The notes under the pieces: generated by a model
The model's database searches: none
The model's input: only the letters and a program-made list of their open reading frames with translations
Told to the model about the DNA's origin: nothing
Assembly: GCF_000341285.1 (NCBI RefSeq)
Contig: NW_005178416.1
Coordinates: 27,795-91,794, forward strand
Origin: Galdieria sulphuraria
Taxonomy: Eukaryota; Rhodophyta; Bangiophyceae; Galdieriales; Galdieriaceae
DNA: 64,000 nucleotides
Reading direction: 5' to 3'
Position numbers and translations under genes: made by a program
Shown here: one piece after another, positions 39,610-49,982 of the stretch
Numbering within the stretch: the first letter of the stretch is position 1
How the letters are laid out: every line of letters begins with the position of its first letter

Positions 39610-41781
39610 TTACTTTCTTAAAACGTTGGGATAACATAGAAACTGCTCCAAGTCGTCTTGGCGTGAACGAAGTCTTTTCGATTGATACATTGACTCTTTC
39701 ATCGCTTCTCTTCGTTTCATCATATGAACGATATTCGAAAATCGACGGTCCAAATGCTTCTTCAAAAGTGCCTCTCCACTTACTCTTTCATTCAAATATT
39801 CATATAATAAACGCAACTGTTTGCGAGAATTATAAAAACCCCAGTGACTAATTCCGTATCGCATTTCAGGAACTTCAACAAATAAAATACCTTCTTGTTC
39901 CAGTAACCAATACCTTCGAAGACAACGATCCACTCCTAACGGATGCCACCTTAGAAATGGCGAACGAACTGAACGACCCAACTGTTTTCCTAAACTCTCA
40001 CTAGAAGCTCGATATTTCTTTTCTAATAAGGCAATCTTTTCTACAAGTTTTCGTTCTTCATTTCTTGCCTCACTCTCTTTCTCTCGTCGTTCTTGCCGAA
40101 GCTTTTCTTCTCTTAAAGTCTTTTGTCTCTTACTCAGTGTCCTCGTTCTAATAGCTGATAACTTGTTGTTCTCTTCATTATCATTCGTATTTACATTGTC
40201 AATGGAATCATCGAGAATATGAGAATCCTTAAAAGGACCAAAAAGTTCTTCATGATTAGAACACATATTGCCATTCTCTTTCATTCCATGAGACTTTCTA
40301 TACTTATCTAAAGTTTGTTTGGCTTTTTCCATTTCCCTTTCTAAACTCTGTCTCTCTTCTATAATCTCCATTCTCTTCCTCTTCCTCTTATCCTGCATTT
40401 CTTCCAATTCACTTTCAACTAATTTACGTATAGGCTCTGCTCCTAAAGCAATGTCACATAACATTCTTAAAAATACAAGACGTTCTGATGCATTCAAATT
40501 TTGATATCCTTTGTCCTCAATCCAACGACTCAACAAATACTCCATATGATTCATAGAGTCTACTTCTCCCTTGTGTCCAAGATTCGTTTGTGCAATATGA
40601 TGAAGATAATCTTCACCACCTGAAATATTTTGCAACTCAAAACGAACAATTCGAACTAATACATTTTCCCATCCCGACTTTCGTTCAGCATCACTCTTCA
40701 TACGTGAACCAGAACTTTCTGGAACATCTTCATGATTTTCTAAAGATAAAATAACCAATTGATGAAACAAACAGTCAAGAAGAGCATTTCTATCATGGTA
40801 ACATAAGGCCTTCTCCAAATCAAACAGAGAAAAAGGTACAAGACCAAGTTGATCGCCAAATACATGAGCCACTTCCCAAACATAAACTACGTCTCCATAA
40901 ACGTGAGATGGAATCTTCGAAGAAAAGATAGGTTCCGGCCACAAACATTCATCTTGAGACCTAATTACTTCTTCCATCAAATGAATCCATCTATCCGTCG
41001 TTCGACAATTACAAAGAGAAGTACCATTGCCAACGAGTTCATGATAAGATAGATTGCCTTTCCCATCGTTGTCTTGGCAGTTGAGTATCGATACTTGAAT
41101 TGTAGGATCAAACCAAATGAGACCAAACTTATCAGCAAGTTCAGGTTTGACCAATAATGGAGCTTCTTTTTGCTGTTCTCGAGATGAAATTTCTCGAATT
41201 TTAAACTTTAGTGTCACTTTAGAAACAGGCGATTTGTTCTTTTTTACCAGCTCAGAGGAGGATATTTCAGTTATTTCGTTATGCTCCAAGTCCTTTAGTT
41301 GGTAAGTCAACTGAAAGGACGAAAGTTGTATAAACTCCTCCGCTCTCTTTTCTTTAAAAGGCTTTCCAGTATTAGATAGTATATTGGTTACTTGCCATTC
41401 TTTACCGTTGTAAATTAACCTTTCCCCTACACAGTAATATTTTTTGAATCGAACATAGGCAGCATCTACTAGCTGCTCCAAACGGAGATAAGACAAGTGA
41501 ATCAACCGACAAAGAGGTTCCAAGTAGATATCATCCTTAAATTCTTGACTTACTTTCCAGGAAGTTTCTTTTTCTGAAGCAAGAGCTTCTTGAAAAGTGA
41601 GACCACTCTTCCCAGTTATGGAACAAGTCCAGTTACGACTTTTGCAAGTGAGTAACCTTTCAAGATAAGACTCATAGTCTTGAAATACTTCTCCTGTTAT
41701 ATTCAAATAAAAATATTGTGCTTTAGGGTTTATCTCAGTCACAGTAGTTGGCTGAAATGGTTTCCGATTGTAAAGCGGCAT
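39610..41781 (-). CDS. WAC/DDT/WHIM chromatin-remodelling subunit
   Basis: Partner of ISWI-type ATPases. Intronless, 723 aa. The N-terminal WAC domain (PLYNRKPFQPTTVTEI, SYLERLLTCKSRNWTCSITGKSGLTFQEAL) is as in ACF1/WSTF. The DDT domain lies at about 300-360 (VYVWEVAHVFGDQLGLVPFSLFDLEKAL). A WHIM1 segment (NASERLVFLRMLCDIAL), a basic coiled coil, and a WSD/WHIM3 segment (RSPFLRWHPLGVDRCLRRYWLLEQEGILFVE) follow. There is no PHD finger or bromodomain, unlike animal ACF1/BAZ1 proteins, so it cannot read histone marks by those modules. A start 15 bp further upstream would need GTG. Confidence 0.85.
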   Translation of the reverse strand: MPLYNRKPFQPTTVTEINPKAQYFYLNITGEVFQDYESYLERLLTCKSRNWTCSITGKSGLTFQEALASEKETSWKVSQEFKDDIYLEPLCRLIHLSYLRLEQLVDAAYVRFKKYYCVGERLIYNGKEWQVTNILSNTGKPFKEKRAEEFIQLSSFQLTYQLKDLEHNEITEISSSELVKKNKSPVSKVTLKFKIREISSREQQKEAPLLVKPELADKFGLIWFDPTIQVSILNCQDNDGKGNLSYHELVGNGTSLCNCRTTDRWIHLMEEVIRSQDECLWPEPIFSSKIPSHVYGDVVYVWEVAHVFGDQLGLVPFSLFDLEKALCYHDRNALLDCLFHQLVILSLENHEDVPESSGSRMKSDAERKSGWENVLVRIVRFELQNISGGEDYLHHIAQTNLGHKGEVDSMNHMEYLLSRWIEDKGYQNLNASERLVFLRMLCDIALGAEPIRKLVESELEEMQDKRKRKRMEIIEERQSLEREMEKAKQTLDKYRKSHGMKENGNMCSNHEELFGPFKDSHILDDSIDNVNTNDNEENNKLSAIRTRTLSKRQKTLREEKLRQERREKESEARNEERKLVEKIALLEKKYRASSESLGKQLGRSVRSPFLRWHPLGVDRCLRRYWLLEQEGILFVEVPEMRYGISHWGFYNSRKQLRLLYEYLNERVSGEALLKKHLDRRFSNIVHMMKRREAMKESMYQSKRLRSRQDDLEQFLCYPNVLRK

Positions 41782-41825
41782 CTTAATTATTCGCACAACA
41801 TTTAAAAACAGCGGTCCAATTTATA

Positions 41826-44816
41826 TCAACTTGTAAAGGGTTCAAAGTCATGAGAAACTTTTTCCAACACTTGCAACGTTGTTAAATGTACATTTTCTAA
41901 AGATTTTCTAACTTTACACCATCGAGTACCTTTTCTAGGTGGATGACTTTCAACTTGACTTTCTATCTCCTTTATTTCAGACTCTCCATTCTCCTTCTTT
42001 TCAAAAGCATACCAAGCAGCCCAAGCATCACCCAACTCTGAGTCTAAAGTTACCGCCCTTTGAAACCAAGATCGGGCTTTTTCTATCTTATGTTCGCCCC
42101 AGAATAATCTCGCAACTGCAATCATAACGTGAGCATCCCTATCGCAGCGAGTCAAAGCATCTACAGAACGCGCTCTTCTTTGTTTGGCTGATTCCAACTC
42201 AATAGCAACTGCCCAGAGACGTCCCGAGTCGGGACACTCTTGTAAAGCCTTTGATAAAATACTCAAAGCACTCTTAGAAGTAGTCTTGCTTAAAAGCTGA
42301 CTGTCTGTGCTAAGAGGACGTTGATTCTTTGCAATTCTAACTTCCAACCATATAGACTCTTCCCATATTATATCTACTTTGGGTAGTTTTTGCCTTGCTC
42401 TTTCTAAAATTGCACGCGCTCTCGTCCACTTGTTTACCCTTTCTTCCAAGTGTGCCAAACTAATCCACAGAGGAACACAAGTAGGACAATGTTGGAGACC
42501 TGATGAGTATGCAGCTCTGGCTTCCTCAAGTTGAGAAGGCTCCTGGCGCTCATGCCATTGACCAAGCATTAACCAAAGCTTTGGTTCGTTTGGATGCTTT
42601 GAGAGACCCTCTTCTAAAAGCTCTCTTTCAGCTTCGACACAGCCAGCCTCTCTTTCCAACAAGGCAGATTTATAGTAGACCCTTCCAGAATCTGCTTCCG
42701 AGTTCCGTGCTCGAGAGGCAAGTATACGGGCACGAGACAGTTCTCCTGCTTGTTTTTCAAGAGCAACCGCCTCTAACCATATGGTCTCGGACCCTGGATT
42801 GGAAGAAAAGGCTTCATGTAGAACCGCCCTAGCTCCATCAGCATCATGATGTCTCCATTTCTCATTAGCTGCTAATAACCAAAGTTTCTCTGCACGAGGA
42901 CAATATGCAACAGCTCGTCGTAATAACTCATCGACTACCATGAAAGAACCATGTTCCTTCTCAAAGTGTGCGGCTTGGAGCCAAAGATTATCTCTACCGG
43001 GAAAAGTAGATACAAGTCTAGCAAAAAGTGCTCGAGCACAAATGAAATATCCTTCTTTCTCGGCAGTTTCAGCATCACTCAACCAAATCCGCTCTCTATC
43101 TACCTCTTCAATTCCCAAGTTGCTTGAAAAGTGAATAATATCACGGGCAGTTCTATAATATCCACCAGATTCCGATTCTTTTGCTTCCTTCAACCATCTG
43201 TCACGATCTACAATTTTTTGCTTAATAGAAAGTGTCTTTACAGCCCTCTCAATAATTCTTGTCACGCTGCTTTGTGAACTCTCATTTTTTACTTCCTCCA
43301 AATAAATATCAAATAAATTATTTTGGTCTATTTTCTTAACCTGCTCATCATTCAAAATATCTGTAGATATGGACTGTTGTTTACTTTCGTGTGCTTCTTC
43401 TAGTTTGGCTGCAGTAATCCATATAAGTGGCTCAGCTGGTATCGCTTCTCGAGCTTTGTTCAATATAACTTTTGCATTTTCATAACTTTCCAAACGTGCC
43501 AATGCTATCCACAATTCCGTTGCATGTGGAACACATTCTACTGCCCGTGTTAACAGAATTCTCGCACCTTCCGGAGGTTCAAGTTCAATAGCTGCACTCC
43601 AAAGTCTAACAGATGTCGGAATGATTTCCAAGGCTTTTCGTAATATTCTCTTCTTTTGGGTAAGGTCTGATTCAATTGCTGCAGCTTGAAGCCATATCTT
43701 TACGCTTCCAGGAACACGTCCTCGTTGAACAGCAGACGCAAGTACTTGTTTTGCTTGTTCCTGTGGATATAAACGAGCTGCTTCAAGCCACACATCTTCG
43801 GAAGTTGGGCACTTTTGACAACCTTCCGTAATCAGTGCACGTGCGTCAGTGATTCTTCCCGCAATTTCTTCCAATCTTGCTGCAGCAATCCAACCAGGAG
43901 CATGTTTAGGATTGGTGGATGTAACAGACTTGAGAAGCATTCGAGCTTTTTTAACATCGCCAATTTCTGACTCTGAAGTTATGCGCATTCCCGCCAATTC
44001 TGTAAGATAGCCTTTAGGGTCTACCACAGTTTGACCAGAAACAGAATCCGATATTCTATCCAACTTTAAACCCAGCACTGCACCACGACCTTCTCCGATA
44101 GAAGCCAAATCCGTAGAGATTCCCTGAGTTGTTGACAATGTGCCAATACTCGAGTCAAAACTTCTTTCTTTATGAGCACTTTCAATGACCGAATCTGGAA
44201 CTGGAGTGTATTTTTCAAGTTTTTGTTTCTTGACTCTGTAATCTCCAATTTCTGGTATTGAGGCCCATTCTTCTTCAGATACCTGTGCAAGGCCTCTCTT
44301 CAAGTCCGCAAATTGTTGTTCTAGAGAAGGATTCTCACTTCTGTATCTCTTTAGTTCTTCGTTAATTCTTTCCTCTCGTTGTCTTTGTCTTCTACTTTCC
44401 ATTCGCTTTTCAACAGCTTCGTAAATTTCGTCAGCTTCTTTATCGTCTTCGTCGTAAACGGTATTGGCAAACAGACCCTGGTCCTCGTCATCCAAAGGGC
44501 GACCGTCATCATCCTCTTCAACAGGCTCGTCATCGTATTCTTGTTGCTGGGATATAAAGGACCTTGCTGCTGCTGCCTGTCTTGCTAAAGTTTCTCTTCT
44601 TGTATCTCCCAAACCTCTTCCTCTACCAGCAACATAACCCGGAGGTGGTGTACCAAACTTTGCACCAGCGTCAGGAACAGGCATTTCGCTGAATTGGTTA
44701 TTCGCCCTTAGACTATATTCAGGGTTTGTAACAAATCCTGTTGCACCTCTACCTCTTCCAGGAATATAATCTTGAGGAGTTGGCTCTTGAAAGGTTTTTG
44801 GAGGTCTATTCAACAT
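41826..44816 (-). CDS. PRPF6: PRP6/PRPF6 U5 and tri-snRNP protein
   Basis: Bridges U5 and U4/U6 snRNPs in the tri-snRNP. Intronless, 996 aa. The N-terminal PRP1 domain has PDAGAKFGTPPPGYVAGRGRGLGD and Asp/Glu-rich stretches, followed by VPDSVI. The remainder is HAT/TPR helical repeats with the recurring W-A-A-x-E pattern (GWIAAARLEEIAG, VWLEAARLYP, LWIALARLESYENAKVIL). Length and order match yeast Prp6 and human PRPF6. Its stop is 44 bp from the start of the DDT gene. No targeting signal; nuclear. Confidence 0.95.
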   Translation of the reverse strand: MLNRPPKTFQEPTPQDYIPGRGRGATGFVTNPEYSLRANNQFSEMPVPDAGAKFGTPPPGYVAGRGRGLGDTRRETLARQAAAARSFISQQQEYDDEPVEEDDDGRPLDDEDQGLFANTVYDEDDKEADEIYEAVEKRMESRRQRQREERINEELKRYRSENPSLEQQFADLKRGLAQVSEEEWASIPEIGDYRVKKQKLEKYTPVPDSVIESAHKERSFDSSIGTLSTTQGISTDLASIGEGRGAVLGLKLDRISDSVSGQTVVDPKGYLTELAGMRITSESEIGDVKKARMLLKSVTSTNPKHAPGWIAAARLEEIAGRITDARALITEGCQKCPTSEDVWLEAARLYPQEQAKQVLASAVQRGRVPGSVKIWLQAAAIESDLTQKKRILRKALEIIPTSVRLWSAAIELEPPEGARILLTRAVECVPHATELWIALARLESYENAKVILNKAREAIPAEPLIWITAAKLEEAHESKQQSISTDILNDEQVKKIDQNNLFDIYLEEVKNESSQSSVTRIIERAVKTLSIKQKIVDRDRWLKEAKESESGGYYRTARDIIHFSSNLGIEEVDRERIWLSDAETAEKEGYFICARALFARLVSTFPGRDNLWLQAAHFEKEHGSFMVVDELLRRAVAYCPRAEKLWLLAANEKWRHHDADGARAVLHEAFSSNPGSETIWLEAVALEKQAGELSRARILASRARNSEADSGRVYYKSALLEREAGCVEAERELLEEGLSKHPNEPKLWLMLGQWHERQEPSQLEEARAAYSSGLQHCPTCVPLWISLAHLEERVNKWTRARAILERARQKLPKVDIIWEESIWLEVRIAKNQRPLSTDSQLLSKTTSKSALSILSKALQECPDSGRLWAVAIELESAKQRRARSVDALTRCDRDAHVMIAVARLFWGEHKIEKARSWFQRAVTLDSELGDAWAAWYAFEKKENGESEIKEIESQVESHPPRKGTRWCKVRKSLENVHLTTLQVLEKVSHDFEPFTS

Positions 44817-45075
44817 TTTCAGGACTTGTCACACTATGCCAATCAATGATGAGAATGAGGAAGTTTGTGAATTGGCCAACATAAGAATGGAAAGCTGGAA
44901 AGAGAGAAAGCAACAGGGTTGTAAGTCACTAGTACATTTGTGATACGTTGTATGTAAAAGAACCTTTTTACATTTATATTTGAGAGTATAGAGTTATAGA
45001 TAGGACCCTCAAGGTCATAAGAGACTCTCCCGCCCACCTCCTTCCTCATTCAACTTGAATTGCCCGCTCTACGAT

Positions 45076-46442
45076 ATGTTTTCGTGGCCACCCAACTACG
45101 AAGAACAACAAGACAGAAGAGTTTCTATGACCTCCATGAAAAGAGATAAATATGAAGAACATTCAAAAAAAGCTGACGAGAATAGCGAAACAGTTTTGGA
45201 AAGCTTCGTTGAAATCCAAGACCTTTCACAAGGTAAAAAGAAAAGTGACTTGGCGTTTTCTTCAAAGAGCAGTGCAACGTTTTCAGTGAGAAGCTTCAAT
45301 CAGACTAAAAATATAAATTGTACAGGTGAAGAACAACCTTTGCTACCTCCTCATGGAACTATTGTCCATCTATACTCTTCTGAAGACTCACAGTTGCTAT
45401 GTGCAAAATGTGTCAACGAAGTTTGGTACTTGGACTACGAAAATAGTGGCGAAACAGGTTTACCTGCGACACAATTTATTCTCATGAGAGCAAATGGATG
45501 CCTTGGATTCCGTTCTTGTGTTGCGAATGGTTGCCTTTTGCAGTGCAATACCAAACACGAGTTGCGTTTCACAAACCCCAAGTTTGAACTGTGGGAAAAG
45601 TGGGAGTATGAAAATAACGGCATCCGCAACGCAAAATTCAAAAAGATCTTCATCCCACTTAGAATAGTACCTTTTTCTTTGAAAGCATCCAGCAGAGAAG
45701 AGCTTCTAGAGGCTTGGGAACAAAGTCAAAAATCATTGGACCAGTCTCGTGCACGAGAACGGTCTTTGCAAGATGAACGGAACAAATTAACTGAAGAAAT
45801 AGAACAACTCAAACGAAAAATTCAAGACTTGGAAACAGAAAAACGAGACCTTGTCACAGAGAATAAGAACAGGACAAATGAACTAAAGTCACTTCAGATT
45901 CAACTCGAAAAATTGGAAAATTCCTATCATCGAACATCTCTCAATTACAATTCCTCCTTGGATCACATTCATAGCCTTCAAAAGAGAGTTGAAGAGCTAG
46001 ATACTCAGAATAAGACACTGCAGGAACAGGTAAGTTTGTAAATTCTTCGATAGAGATAGAAACTTCATTCTTGAATAGATTCAAGAGCAAAGCAATCTTG
46101 TTGAGTTATGGTCAGAGAGATGCAAAGCGGAAGAAGAGTATAAAAATGATTTTTCGAGGCGCCTTCAAGGTACATTTCTAGATTTCATATTTTGTTATCC
46201 ATAGTTGACCTTGATTATTTCTAGTCAAAGAAGAGCAAGTCAGTGAACTTGAAGTTGAAGTTATGAATCTCAAAGAGCAGGTAAAGTCCAAAGAGAGGTT
46301 ATTAGTTGCTGCACAAAAGAATCTTCGTTCATTGCGAGAGACTCTTTCTAATGTTGATATTTCGGAGACTAGTAAACGGAAAAAATCAGAACACGAATAT
46401 AATTCATCGATTCCGGATATTCCTGGCAATATTGATATTTAG
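45076..46442 (+). CDS. Trefoil-like and coiled-coil protein, unrecognised
   Basis: Not recognised. Exons 45076-46029, 46079-46169 and 46225-46442 give 420 aa. About residues 90-210 read as short beta strands with a possible beta-trefoil pattern (GTIVHLYSSEDSQLLCAK, FILMRANGCLGFRSCVANGCLLQC, LRFTNPKFELWEKWEYEN); similarity to fascin-type trefoils is a guess from pattern only. From about 225 to 390 the protein is a long coiled coil (EEIEQLKRKIQDLETEKRDL). A basic patch with KRKK lies near the C-terminus. No membrane segment. A cytoskeletal or scaffold role is the most that can be inferred. Confidence 0.55.
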
Positions 46443-46563
46443 TAACTTTACAGTTAAGTCGTTTATTTTACTAGTTGGGAAAAGTGGGAATATGAATAAA
46501 TGATTATATTTAAGTTCATCAACGAATTTTTATCGTTGTTCGTAGTGTTTTTTGATATTTATT

Positions 46564-47655
46564 TTAAATACGATAATTTTTAGGAGGCATTTGCATATAA
46601 TTGAAGTATGCAGCTTTAAACTGTTCAAGAAAGATGAAAGTAAATATTGTTTGTGGTCCAAGTCGTAAAAAATAGGGAATGAAACCCTTCCAAAGAGAAA
46701 ACAAGCCTTCATATCTTGTTGTTTTCCATATACAATCCAGCATTCCTTTATAAGGAGGCCCTTTGCTAGTTTCCATATTTTGCAATCGAGTCTTGGCGAC
46801 ATCGAATGGAAGACTTACTAAACTGGCAATGAGACCAGATATTGTAGAAGCACTTATATGTGCAGCAATTCCATCTTTTAGAAGTTCTGTATCAATAATA
46901 ACTTCTTTTGCTTGATCATAACTTGCCAATTGTGCTGCATTCAGAGCCATGGCACGCCCTACTGTTGGTACGCAACCTCTCCATAACGTTATCACGCCTT
47001 CTTCGCGAACAACTCTTATCAAAGCATCAAATACATGTTTATAACTATGCCGCATGATGAGTATTCAAACTTTTCTATCAAAAATTCACATTTCATACCC
47101 ACGACGCTGTTCAATTGGAAGACGTCCATCAGCAGTCATTCGGACTAGCTGCAAAAGACAAGTTAAGCAACTCAAGAGTGAAGAACATGAAACGTACGAC
47201 AACATCTGCTGGAGTCCCAACAAGAGCTCCACAAGCACCTGCTGTAAGACCAGCTATCACCTTGAGATGAAAAGCAGGAGAACCTCCAGAGTGTGTTGAT
47301 AACTGTTCTTTTACGACTCCAAAAACTCCTAAACGGGTAGTTGTGTATGTCACTTGACGCAATAGAGCAGCAGATAATCCTTGATACAATCCAAAGAAGC
47401 CTTCTCTGCGAACTATAGTCACGACAGCACTGGAAAACCCTCGATGGTCTGCAGGTCTTCCTCCTTCCCCAGAAAGCTGCAGTCTTGTCTTTAGCAAATC
47501 AAAAGGTTGAATGATCAGAGTTGCACATATGCCGCTACATTATCGTTGAGAAAACCTGACAATACAACGAATACAAAATACCTCAAGCCTCCGAATAAAA
47601 ACTGCAAATAACTCGGTAGAGGTTGGTTTCTTGTTACAGTGGTGGTGGTGGTCAT
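46564..47655 (-). CDS. Mitochondrial 2-oxoglutarate/malate-type carrier
   Basis: SLC25 inner-membrane antiporter closest to the OGC/DIC group (SLC25A11). Exons 47582-47655, 47198-47534, 47099-47148 and 46564-47044 give 313 aa, one residue from human OGC. The three carrier signatures are PFDLLKTRLQ, PADVVLVRM and PFDVAKTRLQ. OGC-specific blocks are LFGGLSGICATLIIQPFD, QLSGEG, GLYQGLSAALLRQVTYTTTRLGVF, MTADGRLP and ALNAAQLASYDQAK. The last exon ends FIFLEQFKAAY. The start is the Met before a Thr run. Substrate assignment to dicarboxylates is good, the exact exchange pair less so. Confidence 0.88.
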
Positions 47656-48068
47656 TTCTCGCTGAAAATGTCTTGTGGAAATATTCCCTTTTCGGAATGT
47701 GACCAAGTAAGTTGATCTATCAATCGAATATCTTATGCCAAATAAGAAAACCAATCTTGAATTCTTTCAAGTATTTGAATATTCTAGAACCTCAACTGCA
47801 TTTATATTTTGGAAGGAAATAGTTACTTAGTAATTCAATGAGTAGTCACCATATACAAAATTATATTCTTACAAGGCCAAAATTACAAGTCTACTTTTCT
47901 ATGAAAACAATATTTGTTGCCAATATTTAGATTCAAGCAATTTTCATATTCTTTAAACAATTCAAAACTTTTGAATTGCTTTTGCTTTAAAGGACTCTTA
48001 TGTAGAAGAAAGAAAATTCGTTCAATTGTCGACGATCGATGATCACATCACTAAGAAGAGCAAAGGAT
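47656..48068. other. Intergenic region, divergent promoters
   Basis: 413 bp, AT-rich, between carrier and DBP8 genes. No gene recognised; a short in-frame extension of the helicase gene from 48039 is possible. Confidence 0.45.
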
Positions 48069-49337
48069 ATGGTTTCTAGTTTTGAAGAGTTGGGACTTGG
48101 ACAATGGATTGTAGAAACTTGTAAAGCATTGAATATTATGAAACCAACACCTTGCCAAGTAGCTTGTATTCCACAAACGTTGAATGGCAAGGACATCATT
48201 GGGTCCTCTGAGACAGGAACGGGTAAAACCATGTCATTTGTATTGCCCATCGTCGATAAGCTTAGTGTGGATCCTTGTGGCGTTTTTGCCATAGTTCTAA
48301 CTCCAACAAGAGAGTTAGCTTTTCAGATATATGACCAGTTCAAAGCTATAGGTAACCCTATGTCTATTAGAGTTGCTGTAGTGGTTGGCGGCCTGGAATC
48401 GATACGACAAGCTACGGAGTTGGAGAATAGACCACATGTTGTGGTAGCAACTCCCGGCAGACTAGCAGATTTATTTACAATCGAGGATAGTGTTGAAAGA
48501 TTCCATTTGCATTCCATACGATTTCTTGTGTTGGATGAAGCTGATCGTTTATTAGAGGACGGCTTTGCCTCGTCTCTCTCTACAATTCTAGATGTCTTAC
48601 CTGTAAATAGACAAACTTTGGTTTATTCTGCAACAATGAACGACAAAATGGAACAACTTTCAAAAACTTGTCGAAGCGAATGTTTTATATACACAAGTTC
48701 CTCTTCGAGATACTCGCAAGTTAGGGAATTGGAACAATTCTACTTGTTGATACCTTTTCAGATGAAAACTTGCTATCTAGCTTATTTACTTTTGTATGGA
48801 TTTCCTTCATTTTCGTGCATAATATTCACTGGTTCTTGTAAAAGATGTCAACATCTTTTTCTGACGTTGGAATATCTTGGTTTGAATGTTGGAGTGCTTC
48901 ATTCGAAGATGAAACAAATGGAACGATTAAAGGCCATACATAACATTCAAAGAGGAACAATCAGAATACTTATTTGTACTGATGTTGCCAGTCGTGGATT
49001 AGATATACCACAAGTTGAACTTGTTGTGAATTATCATATTCCATCCAAGCCAAGCACCTATATACATCGTGTAGGGAGAACTGCAAGAGCCGGTAATCGA
49101 GGCAAGGCAATTAGTCTTGTCTCACAGTTTGAAGTAGAAATATTTCGTAACATAGAACGAAGACTTGAACGTGAACTTGTAGAATTTGGTCATTGCAAAG
49201 AAAAGGAAGTTTTGAAAATATTAACTGATGTTCTAAAAGCAGAAAGAAAGGCAAGTCTTGTTCAATTAACGACAGAAACCATATTAAGTTTTGCTTTAGG
49301 CGAAATTGAAAATGTTGGGTATGAAAGTCTAGTTTGA
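48069..49337 (+). CDS. DBP8: DEAD-box RNA helicase DBP8/DDX49
   Basis: Nucleolar helicase for 18S rRNA maturation. Intronless, 422 aa from MVSSFEELGLGQWIV; ten more codons upstream start with another ATG at 48039. Motifs in order: Q motif (PTPCQVACIPQTL), Walker A SSETGTGKT, PTREL, GG, TPGRL, DEAD, SAT, then the second RecA domain with ICTDVASRGLDIPQVELVVNY and HRVGRTARAG. The SSETGTGKT form and the compact length point to DBP8/DDX49 rather than other families. All catalytic residues are present. Confidence 0.87.
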   Translation: MVSSFEELGLGQWIVETCKALNIMKPTPCQVACIPQTLNGKDIIGSSETGTGKTMSFVLPIVDKLSVDPCGVFAIVLTPTRELAFQIYDQFKAIGNPMSIRVAVVVGGLESIRQATELENRPHVVVATPGRLADLFTIEDSVERFHLHSIRFLVLDEADRLLEDGFASSLSTILDVLPVNRQTLVYSATMNDKMEQLSKTCRSECFIYTSSSSRYSQVRELEQFYLLIPFQMKTCYLAYLLLYGFPSFSCIIFTGSCKRCQHLFLTLEYLGLNVGVLHSKMKQMERLKAIHNIQRGTIRILICTDVASRGLDIPQVELVVNYHIPSKPSTYIHRVGRTARAGNRGKAISLVSQFEVEIFRNIERRLERELVEFGHCKEKEVLKILTDVLKAERKASLVQLTTETILSFALGEIENVGYESLV

Positions 49338-49474
49338 AAGGTATTCCTTTCTTGAAATGATAAAGTAACGAGTGAATACTGAGAAAATTTTCAAGCTTTT
49401 GTTTTTGTATCCTTAATGATAGATTCATATAAAGTCTACTTTCCCTCTTCTGCAATTGTGAAATCAAAAGCCTA

Positions 49475-49960
49475 ATGATGTATATCGCTAGGATCCAGTC
49501 TGCATGGCAACTTCGTAGTTGCTTTCTTTATATTTGTTTCAGTATTCCAAGTATCAAGTTTTCTTCTTTAGCTTCAAGGGCCAAAAGTAAATACAGTTAC
49601 AAACCAAAGTTTTGGTGTTTCTACTGTTCGTGTAACGAGCAAGAGAACGCCAACTACTCCCATATCAAGTTTGAACCAAAAGGACGAAAGGACATAAGAC
49701 GATGTTTGATAACACGTAGAGTGCTTCCTAAAGACCAACTTTGGAGAATTGTAAGGACACGAGATGACAGTGGAAAGTACAAGGTTCAGTTAGACGCAGG
49801 GAAGGGAAGGTCTGTATATGTGACAAAAAGTGTACAAGTCGTTGAACAAGCTCAGAACCGGTTGAAACTTTTGAACCAGTACTTGCGTTGCACTATTCCA
49901 AGAGTATATCTCGCAGAACTGCTCGAACGCAGTAAAAAACTTGACAAGAATTACTTATAG
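49475..49960 (+). CDS. YlxR-like (DUF448) RNA-binding protein, organellar
   Basis: YlxR proteins are small RNA-binding proteins usually encoded beside nusA and infB in bacteria. Intronless, 161 aa. Residues 1-60 are hydrophobic and then basic, with a Cys cluster (FWCFYCSC), probably a transit peptide. The conserved core begins RRCLITRRVLPKDQLWRIVRTRD and continues VQLDAGKGRSVYVTKS, the YlxR pattern (R-x-C-x-x-x, R-G-R/A-Y-V). A cyanobacterial-type gene moved to the nucleus is the natural reading; plastid location is inferred. It follows DBP8 by 137 bp. Confidence 0.75.
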   Translation: MMYIARIQSAWQLRSCFLYICFSIPSIKFSSLASRAKSKYSYKPKFWCFYCSCNEQENANYSHIKFEPKGRKDIRRCLITRRVLPKDQLWRIVRTRDDSGKYKVQLDAGKGRSVYVTKSVQVVEQAQNRLKLLNQYLRCTIPRVYLAELLERSKKLDKNYL

Positions 49961-49982
49961 GCAACGATATCTGCAACAAAAT

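Noticed and set aside
49345-49960. DBP8 and YlxR-like genes as a bacterial-style operon
   Set aside because: One is a eukaryotic nucleolar helicase, the other has its own leader; 137 bp separate them.
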